Shown here: piece by piece, positions 1 to 12,800 of the stretch
How the letters are laid out: each line of letters opens with the position of its first letter
Position numbering within the stretch: position 1 is the first letter of the stretch
NCBI GenBank assembly: GCA_003117195.1
Contig: BDSI01000005.1
Coordinates: 976,857 to 1,040,856 of the forward strand
Origin: Eudorina sp. 2006-703-Eu-15
Lineage: Eukaryota; Chlorophyta; Chlorophyceae; Chlamydomonadales; Volvocaceae
Reading direction: 5' to 3'
DNA: 64,000 nt
The notes under the pieces: generated by a model
Database searches by the model: none
Seen by the model: the letters and a program-made list of their open reading frames with translations, nothing else
What the model was told of the DNA's origin: nothing
Position numbers and translations under genes: made by a program

Positions 1-680
1 GTTGTCACCGCAAACCGTAATTCTGGCGTATGGCGTACGGCGTATTTGATTACGCCATTTGCGCCGGAGGACCGTCCTATTCGCGTAAATGCGTAAAAGA
101 CTGGCGTACATGATGGCGTAATTGTGGCGTATATAATGGCGCCAGCCTGAACCCAGCAAGGACCTCTGTCTTTTTAGATGAACAACAATACTGATAAAGA
201 GCAAGAATTTTGGCTTTCTTGGTACTGGGTTAATAGGGCACATGCAGGGAGGTAGGTAGGTAGGCAACGCTCACCATGGCTGACCCACAAAGGCCGACTC
301 CTCGTCGCGTGGCCGCAAGGGAGGATGCCTTTACGAGCATTTCATTAGGCAGGGGAAAAAAAATAGGCGCATACAAATAGGCGCATCAGTAGGGAGTTCT
401 ATATATAGGGATTGAGCAGAAGCCTTTGGGCTGCCAGGGTCGAGAGTGTAGCTGATCGCGCTGTCTACTTGTTGTTTTGATACAATCATAATAGACGCAA
501 GAAGCAGTGCAGTGTTTCCAGGTGGATTTTCGCGCTGCAGCAATACGCCCCGCGAAAATTTGTCCAGACTGCAATACGCCGGGTAACTCTGGCTGTACGG
601 CACAATTACGCCAAAGCGCCAGGCGTAAAAAATTGAAAGGTGTAAATGCGCCAGAGAGTCAAAAGGTTTACGGTGACAAC
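1..680. mobile_element. Probable MITE / non-autonomous DNA transposon relic
   Basis: Positions 1-16 (GTTGTCACCGCAAACC) match the reverse complement of 665-680 with one mismatch. The subterminal regions also mirror each other, with clustered GGCGTA/TACGCC motifs (about 25-145 and 590-650). This is the layout of a MITE with terminal and subterminal inverted repeats. No transposase ORF is present. The left end coincides with the window edge, so a target duplication cannot be tested and the element may begin upstream. The superfamily is not assignable. Confidence 0.5.
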
Positions 681-829
681 GCTGTTAAATTGTCCACCTG
701 GTCGTCCTCTGGGTACTGCAGAGGCCGAGCATTTCAATGCGTAAGGGAGGGGGCGGGAACGATGGATGCAAACTTTTGCAGCGACTTTTGCAGATATACC
801 TGATTGGCTGCACGCGTCATACTGCCCGA

Positions 830-863
830 GGGTTGCATTAAAATATAATTGCTTATAGCGGCC
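830..863 (+). promoter_or_regulatory. Candidate TATA-containing promoter of the SGNH hydrolase gene
   Basis: An AT-rich TTAAAATATAATT stretch lies at about 838-850, just upstream of the ATG at 864, in otherwise mixed-composition DNA. The spacing to the ATG is short, so the transcription start may lie further upstream. This is inference from composition and position only. Confidence 0.25.
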
Positions 864-3800
864 ATGGTCTTTCGTCTGTGGTCGCTGGCCATTCTATTTC
901 CTCTTCTATGCTACAGCAGTGTAGGTGCGGGCATTCTTCCAACGACTCTGCAGAAGTACAAATCCATTGTCAACTATGGGGACTTGGCAATGCTTTTCAA
1001 CCTGGTCATGAAGCTGAATAATCGACAATGTCTGAAAATCCTTGCCCTGGGTAAGTTAGCTAGCCAGGCCTCAGGGCTCCTGGAGCATGTTTCGATCCGT
1101 CGTTCACGGCGGAGCGAACACGTTTCGCGCCGTTCAGACAGAGGCCGCAGCAAGAGGCCGCCAACACGCGTGCCTTATTACTTCCACAAGTCGCAACATG
1201 CATAGGATGTGTGCGCTATGACAAGGATGTGCAAAAAGTCGTATGTCATGTCGTTGCAAGCAAGCCGCTGCAATATTGTCTGCAACGTTCTGCAAGAAGG
1301 AGGGACGTTTGATTGGACAGCGAGCCCGGCTCTATCTTCAGTCGGGTCCGAGTCCGTCCGCTCCCGTTGTCAGTGGCCTAGCGCCACGTATACGTACCGT
1401 ACGTACGGTTAAAGGCACAGCCCGAGATGTGCGCGTCAAGCGGGTCGGACCGATGGGTCCGGCTACATACCAGGAGATGGTTTCGGTATCACGGATAGGG
1501 GCGGCCGCAGGCGGATACCTCCGTAAAAAAAATACTGGTGTCCAATGTCGACTCCCAACTAAAAATCGGCGGCCACCTTCGCACACGCCTGGGTCGGCAA
1601 TGGTTCAGGAGTAATGCTTTCTTTCTACATATTCACGGTTCGAATGGCCTCTTTCTACATATTCACGGTTCGAATGGCCTAGCTCTTGGACGGACGACAC
1701 CTCTACCTCATCCGTGAATGTGTATTTACCGAGGGAAAGCAATGCCCATGCATGGACGCATTCTGCTGTAATAAGGAACCCGCCGCCCCTTGCTGGATGT
1801 ATGCATGCAAGCAGGTGCCAGCGTGACCTGCGGACGTTTCCTTCCACACGAAGGACATTTCATGCCGTACAATGAGACATGGCATCAGCAGCTGCGAGGA
1901 CTACTGAATGCGCAGTATCCATGTGGCCCTGCAGGGCATCAAGTGCGCAACCTCTCGTTTGTTGGTGCGCAGAGCAGATACTGGATCGACTACCTGGCGG
2001 GTCGACAGGATACAGTCTTGCACAATCAGGATCTTGTCATTCTAGACACGGCTGTAACCCAAGTTGCAGCACGCGAGGTGGCTCGGGAGGAGGACGAGAC
2101 GCTCTTCACAATGGTGCTTACACGGACCAAGTGGGGAGCGCAGCAAAAGCAATCGCCAGAGGATCTCGGCGGCCGACAGGAGTTTTCAGGCACTGCAGCC
2201 TTGTATTTGGTAGCATCCACGAGAGCGTTCGCGGGTTATGAACTCTGGTGAGTGCATGGCTAAAGCGATAGATCAAGTTGATGTGTGGCTGCTTGCTTGG
2301 GTGCGTGAAAATAATACACCTTCAGAAACTCGCCGTCGACATGGTGAGAACGGCTAGATAGGGGAGTATGGGCATACAGATAGACGAGCAAATAGAGATC
2401 TGAGTGATCCAGGAACACCGTGCAGGTTTGTATGTACGTACCCAACATTATGGGTCGCACAACTGACGGAAACAACGAAGCTAAAGGCAAAATAAACGCC
2501 TCGCACTCAACGAAACCACACAGCAGCGTTGGGTGCAGCAGTGGTACCGGTACAATGACCGCTTCTGAGCATGCATTGTGGATACCGTATACAGGGTTCT
2601 ATGCAGTGCCGACTGTCCTTTTGTTTGCCTTGCTTTCTGCAGTCCGTGCAGCGCTACTTGAACTAATAACCCATCCAACCGGTGCATGTGTGTGGCGAGG
2701 TATACGCACGAGCCTAGCTAAACCGTAACCCTAGGTAAAAGAAAGGCTAGACAAAAGGTAAAGGAATCACATACACACTGCTGGCGGCGACGACGCGATG
2801 CTTCAGAGGTTGAGTCGTGGACAGATCAGAAAGAATTAGGGGGCCGGAAGTGTACGGGCGTACGGAAGGGCGGCGGCGCGGGCGGGGCGCGGGAGCTGAG
2901 CAGCCAGCAGAGGGCAGCAGTAGCTGCCGTTGGGTGGGAAGTGGGTGAGTGGCGTACTGTCGGTGGCATGCATGGGGATTGCGGTTCGCGCATTGTATTG
3001 TTGCTGCCCAGACAGGAACTCTCTGCGTGGCAGGCTGTAAGGAAGGTAAATTGGTGGATCGGTGAGCGCCTGCCACATCCATGTCACTCATCGATGTGTG
3101 TCGTACATACCAGCAGCCAACCATGTGGTAGTTACATTCAGTCCGACGAGTATACGTTCACATATAATGCCTTCGTTATACCTGATGAATTATTCATAGC
3201 CAATATATAACGAGTAATAATGATACTAAAAGCTGTATCCTTGACGAAATGGTATATACTGTCAGTACATACACATCGATGTACCTATGCATTCCCTTCC
3301 AACCGATAGGAAGGGAGTTCCGTATGAGCGGGAGGCTGATGGAATGTTCGCCGCTCTGCCGTCGGCTCAACACCACGGTGTGCCTGTTGTCTCAGGTGCG
3401 TGAGGGGTACATGGTACGTGCAGCGGTTGCTTGTGCACAAGATCAGCCTTGTTCGTTGGCTTCGTGCTCGCTCCACGCAGCTCCGCTGTCCGGTTGCTTG
3501 TTTGCAGAATTTTTTACGTTAGACATTATTCATCATGTACGTATGTAACTCTGTTGGTGCCGCATTTGGGCCAGATGAGAAAAATGGACTGCAAACATTT
3601 AACTTTTTGAGTTATGATGTCTATCGCGGCGCTTTTACATCGTAACAATATGTACTAGAAGTTTTATATGTATGCGGGGGCAGTGTGCTCGGACTTTGGC
3701 GACAAAATAGAGCGCCAATGTTTTGGGCTGAAAACGGGGGGTTCCCTGATAGATTTGGGCCACCGCATGCAGAAAAGTTGGTCCAACAGTGCCTAATTCT

Positions 3801-6800
3801 CAGAACTCGACCCTTGAACCACAGCATCGTTATAGAATATGCCTACACATCTTTGCAAGCCTTTGTCAGCCGGTTTGTTCGCCGCCTCCGACCGCGCATC
3901 ATGGCGACCAGGGCGACCAGGGCGTCCGCTGAGCACGAGACAGCTTGTCGCCAGGCTTCAAGGGCATGCCTGAGATGTCCTAAGAGGTTCTAGATGCAAT
4001 TGGCATGGGCTAGAGCATGTCTTGACCGAGTTGTTTAGCCAAACGGGGTACCGGCCCAAACTTTTTCACGCAATTTCGACAAAGTTGGGGTCAGGTAGCT
4101 CCCCGAAGAGCTCCGCTCGTAAAACTAACTTTAGGACCTTGACAACAACTATTAAAGGAAAGTTTCTTTCAGCGAATGTGTAGCCTGAATCTGCATGTGT
4201 GATGCATGTACAGCATTTTCCGTGACCCGGCCCAAATTATATATGGCACCCTGACAATTAGGCACCAACAGAGTTATTGGCCTCCTTTATATATTACGGC
4301 GTGGAACTCTGCGGGGCGGCTTTTTAGTACGTACGTAGGTATAATATAGTGTACGTACGCACGCACGGCAGCACCGCAGTAAACATATGGAGTGCGACGT
4401 AAGCACTTTCCCAGTACGTATCTGTAGCAGGCGTACTCCTGAACTTCAACTACGACCGCCGTACCCGGGCTAAAGTGAGTTTGGCAAGGTGCCCAAACGC
4501 GCTTGGCCTACCCGTACCCATTTTCTTTCCAACGATGGCCGAAAAGGGCGGGGTGGGTGGGTCTCGCGCGAACGGGGTAGTGAGCCTCTCGCACGGACGG
4601 TCGTTGGATCTGACGGAAAAACCAACTGACAGTGTTGTCTCCGGGGAGCCGTTGGTGAGGCTCGCGGCCGCGGCTTTTGACAGCGCCTTGGACAGTTAAC
4701 CACCGTCCCCGAACTGAACTGCAGGTCCGCTTAGTCTTTAGGAATCGCGAAGCTGAGGGCGCAGATTCGCCGCTCGTGCAGTTGGTGGGAAACGGCCATC
4801 CTCCAGCCCGCCACTCCACCGTACTTGACTTGTCCGGCCCGGGATCTGTGGCGTCTTCCCGGTCGTCATGTCTCGGCTTCGGTTCCCCACGGACCGTACC
4901 CAGGGTAAGTCTCTGGCGGTCGTGGTTACGGTTGGCCCGCGGGTCTGACGATTGCCTTCCCTGCAGGTGGGCCCCGGGCCCTGGGTTCGCGCGCCCTCTA
5001 TGGGCACTAATGGCGCGCCCGGTCTTCGCCCGCTACCGGTAGGTTCCTGCCGGGTTCCTTGGTCGCCTGCGGGTTCGTTGTCCTCACTTTCGCCCTGCCT
5101 GGTCGCAGGGAGGGCTGAGTCTCGCGCGGCTCCACGCCTCGCGAGTGGAGCGTCTGCCGCCACCCGTCGTGGTCCCGCCCACAGCTGGGTTCTACGAGCG
5201 CGGGCTGCTCCGGGCCCATAGCGTGGTCGAGCGGGCTCTGGCGGACTCGACACGGGCTCGACAAGACTCGGCCGCTGCTGAACTGCGGGCGTGGCTAGCC
5301 AGCCTGGGCGATGGGCCGCAGCTGACCGATGTAGGCCCGGAGTACTTGTTGGTCTACCTCGAGGAGTGGTGGTTGCCTAACCATCCGGGCCGTAAACAGG
5401 GGGAGGTGGGCCCCCAAGCGGTGAGGGGCCTACTTTCGGCCCTCAGCGGCTGGTTTACTCGGGCCGGGCGGGTCGGGCCGTACAACCCGTCTAACGGGCA
5501 AGGCAACCCTTGCGAGGCATCCGAGGTCGGCGACTACCGCAAGGGATATGCTCGCCTCCGCCTGCTCGGTGGGTATAGCGAAACCTCCGCCGTCCCGCTT
5601 ACCGAGGAGAAGTACACGCGGCTGTGCGAGTATCTGCTGGGCGCGGTACTGGGCAGCACTGAGGTCGTGGCGGGTTTGGTGTTCGCCCGCGACCTCCTAT
5701 GCGTCCAGTTCATGTGGCAGAGTGCCTACCGCGGCTATGACGTGGGCAAGCTTTCTCTCCTCGACTTCTGCGATCCTGAGTCGGACGGAGCACCAGATCG
5801 GCGGCTACCGCTACCCCCGCCCTGGGACTGGGCCTCAGGCCAGACCTACCGGCTGTGCGTTCGGGAGCGTGGCACCAAGACGTACCGCACACAGAGGGCT
5901 CCCCCTGTGTATCTGGAGACTAACGCGGGGCGCCCGGCCCTCAGCTTTCCTCAGACCCTGGCATATTACCAGTGGCGCTGCGCTCAGGCTGACGCCCCGG
6001 GTTGCGAAGTCGCTGGCTACTTGTTCCGGCCCCTCGCTAGCGATCGGCGCTCGTTCAAGGAGGAGCCTTTAAGCAGCTCGGCCCTGGGCGCACGGGTCCG
6101 CCACCACCTTCGGGCTGCTGACCTTTACGACGGGGAGACCAACCATAGCTTCCGACGGGGAGCTCTGCAGGCCGCTGCGGCCAGCGGGTTGGACGATCCC
6201 GCTCTTCATGCTCTGGGGCAAATCCGCAGCCCGGCCATCCTCGGCCGCTACCTGGACCCTGACCGTCACTTGGGATCCCGGCCGACTTCTCGGCGCCGGC
6301 TGGGTTAAGGCCTTGCAAGGCTCGGGTTGTGTTGGGCACTGGCCCCCCCTGTTCCAACTCACACGGCTGTGCCGCTGGATGCGCGGGGGGGGGGTGGGAA
6401 ACTTTTTCTCGTGGCCGGCTTAATACGCGCAACAGATTTGGCGTAAGTCTTTGTGGATTGAGTGTGACGGAAAGAAGGCCGGGCTTGGCGCCAACTCTGG
6501 AATTATACTGAGTACGACAGCAGGACGGGCCGAGCATTTCAATATTGTTTACTCCTGAACTTCAACTACGACCGCCGTACCCGGGCTAAAGTGAGTTTGG
6601 CAAGGTGCCCAAACGCGCTTGGCCTACCCGTACCCATTTTCTTTCCAACGATGGCCATCCCACACCGCCTGAGCGGCCTCTCATCTCACTGTAATCCCGA
6701 CGGGTCCCTCTCCCCTGGTTCCCCACATCCTGGCCATCCGCCAAGCGCCTCCTCGCTTCAATCCTCAAGTGCCTCATCCGACTCCTCCTCCGGCTCCTCG

Positions 6801-9800
6801 TAGGAGAACACGCATTCGAATTCGAACTCCTCCGGGCCTTCTGCCGCTGTCTCTAGTCCCGGCCACCAGGCGATCGCACCATCGACGGCAGTGGCCACGC
6901 AGGCGAAGAGTTGGGGGTTCGGGGCGCCCCACTGCGTCGCTAGGTCCTGGTCGAGGCGGGCCCACAGCTCCCAACAGCCCACCCCGGCTCCGGAGCACCT
7001 CGCGTATACCAGCCGCGCCTCCGCCACTCTGGCCGCCAGCGTCGCTGGCAGCTGATCGCAGAAGTCCTCCAAGATCCCGGGCACCTCGCTCAGCTGGGCG
7101 GTGCCGCCGAAGTGCGGCCTCTCCCACGCGAAATATGTCCCGCAAACCGTTAGGCTCATGTAGGCTTCCCGTCTGTCCGGCACGCCTGGGTCCGGGTACC
7201 GATTCTCGAACTCCACCCAGCAGAACCGGTCGCTGAGCCACGTCAATCCCTGGGCCAGTCGGGGGGGCGGCAGGGGAGGGCGACCAACGCGGGGGGGGGA
7301 GGGGTACGTGGCTGCCGAGCGGTCGCGGGCCCTATTGGTGCGACCCCTGCTCCCTCCCGCCCAATCCGCTCCTGGTCCCCGCCCTCCACCTAGGTCATAT
7401 TCCCCGTGTAGGGTGCTGCGCCGGCCTTCCCCTTCATCCTTTATCTGATGGGCCTCCCATCGGGCGCCCCCTTTGCCTGCCCCGAGATGCCTAGCCGCCA
7501 GCCCACCGCGCTTTGCGCCCTCACCACAGGATGTAAACCGCTTCGACCGCGTATTGCGGGCTCTTGAAGTGCTCGCTGCCCCCCGGGCGCGACCTCCAGA
7601 AGAGGTCCGTGTGGGGCAGCCGTCGCCTGGCCTTCACCGGCAGGCTGCGCAACGTCACAGCCCACCAGCGGGGCCAGACTGGCGCAATCAAGACGCAGTT
7701 GGCCCTTTCGTCACGGATCTTCTGCACCACCCGCCCCAGCGTCTGGAACGGGGGGTTGAGGTAGAGCAGCTGCTGGTCGCCGCCCCATTCCTGGGCGAAC
7801 GCGTCCACCGCCGCGGCGTTCGGGCTCCACGTCGGGGCGAAGAAGCGCGGCAGCTTGCACGTACCCTCATCCGCGAAGGCGTCCACCGTGGGCAGCCGGC
7901 CGCCCAGGCAGGCCTCGCCCCACAGCGACTGGAAGACCTCCTCATTCAGCTGCCACTGCGAGAGGGAGTCCGCCTTGCTGAGGGCGTCTGCGAGCTGTTG
8001 CAGGTCCGCCTCCCGCGGGTACCATACTACTTCCAGCTCCAGGTCCCGCTCCGCGCACCAAGTGAGGAGTGCGTCCACTGCGGCCAGGCACGGCGGGGTG
8101 CCTTTCATGCCTAGGACACAGAACATTGCCGCTTGGCTGTCGGTCTGGTACTGGACACGGCCGCTCCGCACCAGCTCGGGTCGCCGGGCCTCTACCCAGC
8201 GCAGGCAGACCCCCATGGCCGTGACTTCGCGCTCCGTGCTGGAGAAGTCGCCCGCCGCCATCCGGTTGGCCTGCTCCCGGGTGAAAGGCACGCTGAACGA
8301 GCTGGCCTCGCCTAGCTCCCCGTCCGGAAGCAACCCCCCGTACCCGAACTCCGAGGCGTCCCCCGCCGCCCGCAGGTGCATCGGGGTGGGCTTGGCCCAC
8401 CAGGTCCTGCCGTTCTTGAGGCGTAGGAGGTGCAGAAAGAGCCTCGCCCGCTGGACGAAGGCCGCGGGGTCGGGGATTGCGGCCTCCCAGGAGTCCTTCC
8501 CTACTAGCGCCAGGGCTACCACCCGTGCGTGCAGGGGGGCGAGGGACACCGCCGGGCTCATCGCCATGATCTTTCCGGCCACCTGTGCGACCTGGCGGTG
8601 GGTGATCGGCTGTCCTTGAGCTTCCGTCGCCTCGAGGTCTCCCACTAGGCGCTCGAGCTCCTGAACCTTCTCCCCCGGGACACTCAAGGCCTGCCGCTGC
8701 GTGTCTACCTCGAAGCCCAGGAACTTCGCCTTCTGGGTCGGCTGCAGCTGGCACTTCTTGGCGCCCAAGGTGAAGCCGAGGGCCGTGAGGAGGCGGACTA
8801 GCAGGCGGGCCGCGAACCTGGCCTGCCCCTCGGTCCGGGCCGCCGTGAGGCAGTCGTCTATCAGGTACGCCAGGTCCCAGCCCTCCGCCCTCAGCGGCCG
8901 GTACACCTCCTGCTTGAGCAGGGTGTAGGCCCAGCAGGCGGGCGCGAAGCCGAAGGCCATCGACCGGAAGTAGTGGACGTCGCCGTCCAGATCGAACGCG
9001 GCGATGCCGTACATGTCCGGGTGAAGGAGGAGGTTCCAATAACCCGATGTGTCGTCGGTGGTGATGAGCCAGTCGCCCTCCATCACAAAGCCGCACACGT
9101 CCGAAATGGTCTCGTACTTCACCTTCGGGATTTCCATGAACAGGTTGGGGTACATGGGGTTCATGCACAGGCGTAGCTTGCGGCCTCCCTGGCTGACGAC
9201 CACGCGCAGGCCGTTGATGACCGTCGGCTTCCCCATGTCCGGGGTCCAGCGCGCGACCACCCCCATCTCGCGCGCCTTCTGCACCTCGCTCCGGACGAAC
9301 TCGGCGTGCTCCGTGGCGCTACGGTGGTTGGGAAACTTCACTGGGTGGGGCGTCTGCCCCGTCAGCATCTCCTCGGGGTCGCGCCCGGGCGCCGCCTTGC
9401 GCAGCATCTGGGTCACGACCCGCCGCTTAGCTCGGTACCGCGCGCTCGTGGCCTCGCCTGGGCCTGGCGCCCCTACGAACCGGAAGCGGATGCCTTCTTG
9501 GAGGAAACTCAGGACCGTGCGCTGCGCTGCCGAGGCTGGCCGACCACCATTCGCTAACGAGAAGTATCGACGCCAGGCTGGGAGGTTCTGCGACAGCAAT
9601 CCGGGCCTAAATGCCGCCGGGTCCCGCAGGTGCGCCCGCAGTTGCTGTTCGAAGACCCCGCTGGGGGTGGGGTCGACGCCGTCTCGAGTACCGGACCGGG
9701 GGAGGTCCGCCATGATGCTCTCGATTTCCGTTACACCCTCTTGCGACTCCTGCCAGGCCGGCTGCGTCCACTCTCTCCGCCGGAAGGGTCCCACCGAGGC

Positions 9801-12800
9801 CTGCTCACCGTCTCGGATAATCAAGGGATCCTCTTCCAGGTCCACCCATCCTTCTTCATCGGACTGTTCACCCGAGTCCTGCTCCGAATCGTCCGCGCCA
9901 CCGCCCAGCCCTAGCAGGAGGTTTTCTTCGACCGCCTGCGCCCAGGGCCAAACCGTGCCATCAGCGACTCGCACGGGCCACCGCGCGCGGCTCGTACGCC
10001 CTATCGTCTAGGCGCCCCCCGCCAGCGCGCGCTCCTGGGCGCTCCGCACCAACCGCTCTACCACCACGTCCCACCCCGGCTCGCCCTGGAGCCCGTACTT
10101 CACGAAGGTGCACGTGGGCCTATGCTCGCAACCGCGCGTCCCGATTGTGGCCGATAGGCAGACCTTGGGGCCGCTGAGGCGGAGGAGGGCGGCCGCCAGG
10201 TCCCGGCCAGTGCCCAACGGCTGCAGTCCGGCTGCCACCAAGGCGGCGTCCGCCTTCGCCAATAACGCGTTGCAAGGGCCCTGGTCAGACTCCGCCAGCA
10301 GCTTTGCCACCGTGGCAGCGCGGGAGGGCAGTCTGCCAGCGGCCTCGCCGCCCGCCGGGCCACTGCCGCCGGGCCCCGCCGACCCCGCGGCGAGGGTGCC
10401 CACACTACTACCCGCGCCACCCCGGGGTGCTCCAGCCGCGCCTCGGGGCCCACGGCCGCCTGCTGGGGCCTCGTACGCCGGCGCGCCGCCCGGCGTGGGG
10501 TTCGTCGGCGGGGGGCGCAGAGCTGAGAGGGTCGCCGACAGCGTCGCCGTAACCGCGTTGAAGGAGCTGGCTTGGGTCCGAAGCTCCCGGCAACGGCTGG
10601 TCAGGGAACCCAGGGCGTCCATCACCCCGTAGGTCAGGGGCCCCCAGAAGTGCTGGTCGTAAGCCTCCGGCGGCGGGCCGTCGAAGTAGCGCTCGGCCAG
10701 CTCGACCACCGCCGGGCCCACCACCGGCGACGGCCACTGGCCGCGTGCCGCCCCAGCCTGGAGAACTTCGATAAGGTGGTCGACCAGGTCGTCACGCAGG
10801 AGCATGTCCGTCCAGCGCCGCGCCAGCTGCAACGGCACATTCGAGCCGGCCGCCGCGGACCGCCATAGCAGCTCCATTCGGGCTAGGACAGCCTGCTCGA
10901 GCGCCGCCCTTCCCTCCGGGCCGAGAAAGCTGGCGAGGGACTTGTCGTACTCACGGAAGGGGATCTGCAGCTGCCGCCTCATGCTGCCTTCCGCAGCCTC
11001 CTGAATTTCGTGCAGCTGCACTGCGCGGCCCCCCACGTAGGCCACGATGTAGGCGGCGCAGCGGACGGCCAGCCCGGCCTGAAATGCCGGCAAGGTGACC
11101 GCCTGCGGCCCGCCCTCGGAGTACAGTTGCTGGCGGAAAGCCAGCAGGGCCTGGGCATCCGCCTGCTCCGGGACCGGTGGGGCCGCCGTGACCTGGCCAC
11201 TGCGCGCCATGTGGTTGAGCTGGCGGTCGAAGCCTGAAGCCACGTCCGGCTGGTCGACCAAGGGGAAGAGGGCCGTCTTGGGGAACCACCGCTCCTGCAC
11301 CCCAGGCTGGGCGACACGTCCCGCTTCCCAGCTCGGCCCCGATCCAAGCTCTTCGCCCGCCCAACTGCGGGTGCGGGGCTGCGGCTGGCCCCAGTCCGGC
11401 GCGCTGCGGCCCGGGGCGCCCGCCACTCGTGGGGCCCCGCGGGGGTGGGGTAGGGTCCCTAAAGCCTGCGGCTGCCCGCGTACGGGTTCGCAGCCACACT
11501 CGTCGAGCCCGGGCGCGGGAGGGCTGTGTGCCCGGTGGGTAGCCCCTTGACTGGGGGTGGGCGGTACACCGCCTGCGCGCGGGGCACCTCGCGCCCCTGA
11601 GGGCCCCAGGCCGGTAGCTCTCCAGGGTAATCAGGGTCCCTACCCCTGGGGCCTCGCGGGTCCCACGCGTGGCCGGGTTCCTCGAACCTTGCCGTGTCGC
11701 CGGCCCGGTAAGCGGGCTCATAGGGCTCATTTTCTGCCAGCCTCGCGTGGGGCGCCACACTCCCCGCGAACCGCGTGAAGTCGCCGACGGCGGGCAAGGC
11801 GACGGCGGGGAACCAACCGGCGGCGGCGGGGTAGGCGGCGGCGGTATGTCCGGGGTGGACGGCGGCGGGATCCCGGGCGGCGGCGGCGGCCGGTGCCGGG
11901 GCGGGGGCTTGGGGGACGACCCTGGCGGCGAAGTCGGTCGGATCGGCGGCGTCCCACTCGAGGTCTGGGTCGTCGGGGTCTGCCAGGTCGCCGGGAGGGT
12001 AGTCGATACCGCCCAGCTGCCCTACGGCGGGGGGGCGGCTACGCCCGTCTCCCATCGGCCTCAACCGGGGCGCCAAGCCCCCTGCGTGTCGGGCCCTATC
12101 GTCGACAGCGGGCGCGGCGGCGGCGGCGGCCGAGGCGGCTGCGGCTGCGGCGGCGACGGGGTGGTGGTCGACGACGGCCGGCCCCGGGGCGCTCGCGGCG
12201 GCCGGGTCCGCGGCGGGTGCCCGCGGCGCGGCGGTGGGGGCGAAGGTGGGTTGCGCCGCGGCCGGGGCCCAGCCGACTGGCGCGGCGGGCAGGTTGGCGG
12301 CGGTGACCCGCTCGTGGGCGGCTTCCACCCGGGCCGCCGACTGAGGCCTGGCGTCGGCCCGAGCCCCGGCTGAGTCAGCGGTGGGGGCAAAGGCGGCGGG
12401 GGCCCGGGGGGCGGCGGCCGCCGCGGCGCTAGCGGCACCGACTGGGGCGAGGACGGCTGGGGCGGCGGCGGGACCGGCGGCGGTACCGGCGGCGGCGGCG
12501 GCGGGGGCTACCCCGACGGGTTCGCCAAGGGGCGTACGGGTGGTTCCCAGAGGCACGGGTCCCATCTGGGCCAGGAGGTGGTGGTCTGCTTCTTCGGCGG
12601 TCGCACTTGCCCTCCGGCTTGGGGCCGGCGGTGGCAGCCTTGGGGGCGCGGTGGAGGTCGTCGGGCCCTCGGGGCCCAGGTTCGTAGGGTCGTCACCATC
12701 TTCTGATGACGCGCGGGACCTCGACGTTGGCCGAGCCGGTGAGGGGACCACCGCGGCGTCTCGTGGCCTTCTGCCCGCCATTAGCCCTTGGTCCTTGGGC

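Noticed and set aside
2560..2670. Missing middle exon of the SGNH gene (TGFYAVPTV frame)
   Set aside because: The string resembles the expected segment, but no donor or acceptor gives the needed phases (start 2, end 1).
7473..9170. Overlapping ORFs on both strands across the RT region
   Set aside because: Frame shadows of pol in very GC-rich sequence; only the 817-codon frame carries RT and RNase H motifs.
11459..12450. Long plus-strand ORFs (for example 11669-12373) antisense to the Ala/Pro-rich ORF
   Set aside because: Gly/Arg-rich products of GCC/GGC triplet composition without domains.
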